Origin: a bacterium
GTDB taxonomy: Bacteria > Vulcanimicrobiota > Xenobia > Xenobiales > JADMJV01
Direction of reading: 5' to 3'
DNA: 64,000 bases
NCBI GenBank assembly: GCA_018780265.1
Contig: JADMJV010000116.1
Location: forward strand, 51,490 to 115,489
Within the stretch, counting starts at the first letter, position 1. Every line of letters begins with the position of its first letter. Under the pieces are notes generated by a model, which ran no database searches, was not told the origin of the DNA, and saw only the letters and a list, made by a program, of their open reading frames with translations. A program made the position numbers and the translations under genes. Shown here piece after piece: positions 60,315 through 64,000 of the stretch.

Positions 60315-61781
60315 GTGGAGCAAGATGAACTCGACCTGCCTATATTGTCCGTGATCGGGCGCCTGCAGTCCCGTCAGGCCACAGTCAACGACTTGCTCGA
60401 AGCCTGCGACGACGTTCGTCGCGATTTGGATCGCGCCAGGGCCGACTTCGAGGCACAGATCTTCAGGGAAGAAGCAAGTGTCCGACCGGCCCTTGCTCCT
60501 GAGATTGAATATGCTTATCGCAGCTTTGAAGTCTACCATTTGGTGCTTGACAGTCTGGCTGCTTACTCCCAAGACTTCGAGGGTAAGCGTCTCAGCGAGG
60601 CCCTGAATTACATCCCCAATTGTGCCACTCGGCTCAGTCTTGATTTTCAGCGTTTTCGTGAGGCAGCGCTGGCGCAAAGAGGCCCTACCACTCATCCTGG
60701 CATCAATCTTCTGTGCTCGCTGGCTGGACTTTGGAAAAGTGGCCAGGGTCAGCTAGAGTCTCTGGAAGATGCGATTCGGAAGGAGCAGATGCGGGCTCAC
60801 GACTGGTTGGAGCAGGACTTGTCGACGAGCCAGAGTGGGGTCGAGTTGCAGGGCTTTTATGAGAGCTACGTCCAATTGCTGCAAGATTGCCCAAGCCTCG
60901 AAACGGTGGATAGCTGGACCGAGCAGATGACTCTGCTGGGGGGAGATTTTGCCCGCCTCGACCTGGACAGTTTAAGACGGCGCTTCGCCTATGGTCCCAC
61001 CCAGGTTCCCTGGGTCAATCTGCTGGTGCATACGTCCTGGCTGATCACTCAGGATTTCGTCAGTCCTTGCTTACTCCGCGACCTGCTCTACGAGGCCGCA
61101 TTCGAATTGGAAAAAACATCCGTGGGACTGTCTGGTTGGGAAGAGTCAGGCGGTATTACCGCCGAGGCCGGGCTGCTGTTGAGCCAGCTTCACGAATGGG
61201 TCAGTCAACTCGACGAGTGGCTCGAGGATCCCCAGACGGAGGTTCAGGCCGCACTGGCTGAGTCTGGCCTGCAGTTGGCCCAGCACTACTCTCAACTGTT
61301 GGGAAGCATGCAGCATCAGGCCCAGCCCGGTGGTGTGGCTAACTGTCTGGTTTGTGGCAATCCCACCAGTGGACCCAAGTGCGCCCGTTGCGGAGCCCGG
61401 GTGCACGCCTCAACGGCCCTGAATCCTGACGAGCGTCCGGCGGAAAGCCGAATAGAACGGCTACTTTCGCAGGCCGAGCAGATTTTGCGCGAGGTGGGAG
61501 ACGTGGCCGGTTTTGAATCTTCTTTAGAGGCGTTGCGTCAGGACCTGCGCATCGCCAGGGCCAAGGACCCCGGACCCAACCTACCCGAGTCGCTGGCCGA
61601 GCTGCGCCAGCGCTACCTCGACTCGCTCGAATCCGTCGAAGCAGCCCTCTCCGAGTTCGAGGGTTTTGCGGAGTCTCCCAGTGTAGAGGCACTGCATGCC
61701 GCCCAAGAGCCTCTTCGCCAGTCTGTGGCTGAATTGATGGAGATCCAGAAAGGGCTGCAGGCTTCGGTGGGACGAGGCTGA
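60315..61781 (+). CDS. Long helical protein with central zinc ribbon, unknown function
   Basis: 488 residues, almost entirely helical (LDRARADFEAQIFREEAS, SQLHEWVSQLDEWLEDPQTE). One Cys4 zinc ribbon lies near 347-365 (CLVCGNPTSGPKCARCGARV), followed by a coiled coil (SRIERLLSQAEQILREVGD). No enzymatic signature. GTG 60315 is chosen because GGAGG lies 8 bases upstream; the frame is open to 60279. Its style (acidic, helical, Trp-Glu motifs) is like the small proteins at 24546 and 28221. It precedes the giant repeat protein by 110 bp. Confidence 0.72.
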   Translation: MEQDELDLPILSVIGRLQSRQATVNDLLEACDDVRRDLDRARADFEAQIFREEASVRPALAPEIEYAYRSFEVYHLVLDSLAAYSQDFEGKRLSEALNYIPNCATRLSLDFQRFREAALAQRGPTTHPGINLLCSLAGLWKSGQGQLESLEDAIRKEQMRAHDWLEQDLSTSQSGVELQGFYESYVQLLQDCPSLETVDSWTEQMTLLGGDFARLDLDSLRRRFAYGPTQVPWVNLLVHTSWLITQDFVSPCLLRDLLYEAAFELEKTSVGLSGWEESGGITAEAGLLLSQLHEWVSQLDEWLEDPQTEVQAALAESGLQLAQHYSQLLGSMQHQAQPGGVANCLVCGNPTSGPKCARCGARVHASTALNPDERPAESRIERLLSQAEQILREVGDVAGFESSLEALRQDLRIARAKDPGPNLPESLAELRQRYLDSLESVEAALSEFEGFAESPSVEALHAAQEPLRQSVAELMEIQKGLQASVGRG

Positions 61782-61891
61782 TTCCAGGATTCCTTCCTTC
61801 GCAGTGCGAATAAGTTAACAAATCGGCTATGTACTTTGGCCTTCGGGCGCGTGAGTAAAGACTTATACAACTGGTTGGAGGACGTGAGGCG

Positions 61892-64000
61892 ATGTACGGA
61901 GTCAACACGATTACTTGTGGCGTGAATATAAGCATGGGCGACCCCTTTGGCGGTTGCGGTGCCTACCCTATGATGAACGGCGTCAACTCTTTGATGGGCC
62001 CTGGATGTATGCCCGGCTTCAACCCTATGCAGCAGTTTGGCGGTATGCAGATGATGATGGGCGGCATGCAGATGCTGATGGCCGGCATGCAGATGATGCA
62101 AATGATGCAGATGATGCGCCAGATGGGCGGCGGAGGCCAGATGGGTCCGGGTTGTGGTCCCGGCGGAATGCCTCCCGGTGGACCTCAGATGCCGATGCCG
62201 TACCCCCAACCCCCCTACTGCTACCCCCAACCCCCTCAGTGCGGCTGCGGCAACGGCAACTATCCCTATCCGCCGCCCGGTTACGGCAATCCTCAACCTC
62301 CCTATCCGCAACCCGAGCCCTGCCCTCGGCCTCCGGTGCATCATCAGCACGACTGCGGCCACGGCGGCAATGATCGAATTCACCATCACGGCGGTTGGGG
62401 CCATGACCACCTGCACGCTCACGGCGGCCGGGGTAACGACCACATTCATCAGCATGGCGGTCCAGGTCGCGACGACATTCATGCCAATGGCGGCTGTGGC
62501 AACGACCATATTCATCAGGATGGCGGACGTGGCAACGACCACCTGCATGCCGACGGCGGTCGGGGTAACGACCATATTCATCAGCATGGCGGCCGTGGCA
62601 AGGACCATCTGCACGCTAATGGCGGTCGGGGTAATGATCATATTCATCAGGATGGCGGACGTGGCAATGACCACCTGCATGCCAACGGCGGTCGGGGCAA
62701 CGACCACATCGACCAACACGGTGGCCGCGGCAATGATCACGTTCACGCTAATGGTGGCCGTGGCAATGATACTATCCATCAGTCTGGCGGTCGGGGTAAC
62801 GATCATGTCCACGCCAATGGAGGCGATGGCAACGACCGCATTCGCCAGGACGGTGGTCGCGGCAATGACCATCTCGAGGCCAATGGTGGGCGCGGCAATG
62901 ATCACATCCGTCAAGATGGCGGTAAGGGCAACGACAGTCTTAACGCCAACGGCGGAGCGGGTAATGACCATATCAGCCAGTCTGGAGGTAAGGGCAACGA
63001 CCGCATCAATGCGAACGGCGGAGCCGGTAACGACCGCATCAACATCGACGGCGGCAAAGGCAACGACGTCATTCGCGCGAATGGAGGCGCCGGCAATGAC
63101 GTGGTCAACGTGAATGGCGGCGCTGGCAATGACCGAATGACCTACGACGTCAGCACAGGCCGAGACCGTGTGAATATTGATGGCGGTACCGGTAAGGATT
63201 CAGTGACGATTAACGGAGCCGGTCAAAATTATACCGTCGTCGACAATAAGGGAAATGTGATCTACCAGCACGGCAAAGGCGGAAGTCGCATTGAGGTCGA
63301 GAACGCCGAGCACATCGTGATCAACGGCGCCGATGGCAAGCCGGTCTATGATTCTAACAACAAGGAGATTAAGCAGGAGGGCAATTGCGGCCCCAATACT
63401 CAGGTTGCTCAAGGTGGCGCCGGCAATGACCGCATTACTCAGGTTGGCCGAGGTGGCAATGACACTCAGGTGGCCAACGGTGGGCGCGGTAATGATCACC
63501 TTCACCAGTCCGGTGGACATGGCAACGATACTCAAGTGGCCAATGGGGGTCGCGGTAATGATCACATCGACCAGCACGGGGGCAAGGGCAACGATACTCA
63601 GGTCGCTCGTGGCGGCTCGGGCAATGATCGCATTCACCAGGATGGCGGCAAGGGCAATGACACGCAGTTGGCTACGGGCGGTCGCGGCAATGATCGCATC
63701 GACCAGCACGGCGGCAAAGGCAATGACGTCCAAATCGCCCGCGGTGGTGGCGGTCGCGACAGCATTCACCAATCGGGCGGAAGTGGCAATGACCTCCAGA
63801 GTGCTAACGGTGGTCGCGGTAATGACAGCATCCATCAAGATGGTGGCAAGGGCAACGACCGTCAATTAGCCAACGGTGGTAAGGGTCACGACAGCATCCG
63901 CCAGGATGGCGGCAAGGGCAACGACCTGCAAAGCGCCAACGGCGGCAAGGGCAACGACCGTATCCACCAGGATGGTGGCAAAGGCAACGACACCCAGATC
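61892..64000 (+). CDS. Giant Gly/His-rich 11-residue-repeat protein (RTX-like), 3' end missing
   Basis: 703 codons are visible before the right edge. Residues 1-90 are Met/Gly-rich with scattered Cys (GGMQMMMGGMQMLMAGMQMM) and 90-150 are Pro/Tyr-rich. From ~156 there is a long tandem array of 11-residue units, GGRGNDHIHQD alternating with GGRGNDHLHAN. A non-repeat insert lies at ~442-503 (YTVVDNKGNVIYQ to NCGPN), and a second array (GGKGNDTQVAN / GGRGNDHIDQH) runs to the edge. GGxGND matches the calcium-binding core of RTX nonapeptides, but the period is 11, not 9, and early units are His-rich. No signal peptide is evident. Secretion and metal binding are inferences. Confidence 0.85.
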   Translation, partial: MYGVNTITCGVNISMGDPFGGCGAYPMMNGVNSLMGPGCMPGFNPMQQFGGMQMMMGGMQMLMAGMQMMQMMQMMRQMGGGGQMGPGCGPGGMPPGGPQMPMPYPQPPYCYPQPPQCGCGNGNYPYPPPGYGNPQPPYPQPEPCPRPPVHHQHDCGHGGNDRIHHHGGWGHDHLHAHGGRGNDHIHQHGGPGRDDIHANGGCGNDHIHQDGGRGNDHLHADGGRGNDHIHQHGGRGKDHLHANGGRGNDHIHQDGGRGNDHLHANGGRGNDHIDQHGGRGNDHVHANGGRGNDTIHQSGGRGNDHVHANGGDGNDRIRQDGGRGNDHLEANGGRGNDHIRQDGGKGNDSLNANGGAGNDHISQSGGKGNDRINANGGAGNDRINIDGGKGNDVIRANGGAGNDVVNVNGGAGNDRMTYDVSTGRDRVNIDGGTGKDSVTINGAGQNYTVVDNKGNVIYQHGKGGSRIEVENAEHIVINGADGKPVYDSNNKEIKQEGNCGPNTQVAQGGAGNDRITQVGRGGNDTQVANGGRGNDHLHQSGGHGNDTQVANGGRGNDHIDQHGGKGNDTQVARGGSGNDRIHQDGGKGNDTQLATGGRGNDRIDQHGGKGNDVQIARGGGGRDSIHQSGGSGNDLQSANGGRGNDSIHQDGGKGNDRQLANGGKGHDSIRQDGGKGNDLQSANGGKGNDRIHQDGGKGNDTQI

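Noticed and set aside
61613..63865. Long minus-strand open frames rich in Val/Ala/Ile/Met opposite the repeat protein
   Set aside because: They are the antisense reading of the 33-nt repeats and inherit their periodicity; no ribosome site or independent family feature.

Overview
The window is GC-rich (about 60%), densely coded bacterial chromosome. Its mix of two-component kinases, Ser/Thr kinases with WD40 repeats, STAND ATPases with sulfatase-modifying-factor-like tails, a type IV prepilin-like protein and many lineage-specific secreted or helical proteins suggests a free-living bacterium from a poorly sampled phylum (Xenobia/Eremiobacterota-like is my guess; no rRNA is present to settle it). 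No tRNA, rRNA, intact insertion sequence or CRISPR array was seen. Both ends cut through genes: an SF1 helicase on the left and a giant glycine/histidine repeat protein on the right.

Layout. 1-11200 is a minus-strand block: permease, CDP-alcohol phosphatidyltransferase, HugZ-like flavoprotein and PEP carboxylase (tightly packed), then oligoendopeptidase F and a large helicase. 11435-18400 holds a secreted amidase, a divergent kinase-WD40-kinase protein, a VapBC pair and an RNase II-like protein with a strong terminator. 18765-24555 holds an unknown protein, a remnant of a type I-U/I-G csb2 cas gene, a degenerate GGDEF protein, an amidase-glycosidase pair and a double GNAT protein. 25017-26187 has no credible protein gene. 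On the minus strand it carries a sigma70-like promoter, about 1 kb of dense hairpins with GNRA loops and a three-times-repeated covarying motif, and an intrinsic terminator: a probable large structured non-coding RNA that I cannot assign to a known class.

26188-33690 holds a TPR protein, a GluR0-like glutamate-receptor channel, small acidic helical proteins, a carotenoid oxygenase with a 2-hydroxyacid dehydrogenase, and an unusual prepilin/membrane/zinc-ribbon fusion. 33850-37300 is a decaying region: an orphan Phd antitoxin beside a broken VapC, a duplicated scrap of the kup 3' end, an AT-rich island, and a frameshifted kup potassium transporter preceded by four phased direct repeats. 38424-48845 is the most system-like part: two tandem cyclase-homology/STAND/FGE-like proteins with complementary active-site lesions, a guanylate-kinase homologue, a metallo-beta-lactamase protein with cyclic-nucleotide-binding domains, and GTP cyclohydrolase I. 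This may be a nucleotide-signalling cluster.

48851-57761 contains two periplasmic or lipoprotein genes, a CNNM/CorC-type protein, and an overlapping operon in which a DctP-like binding protein sits between two sensor histidine kinases, followed by a ThDP enzyme. An esterase and four lineage-specific genes follow, ending in the 11-residue-repeat protein at the right edge.
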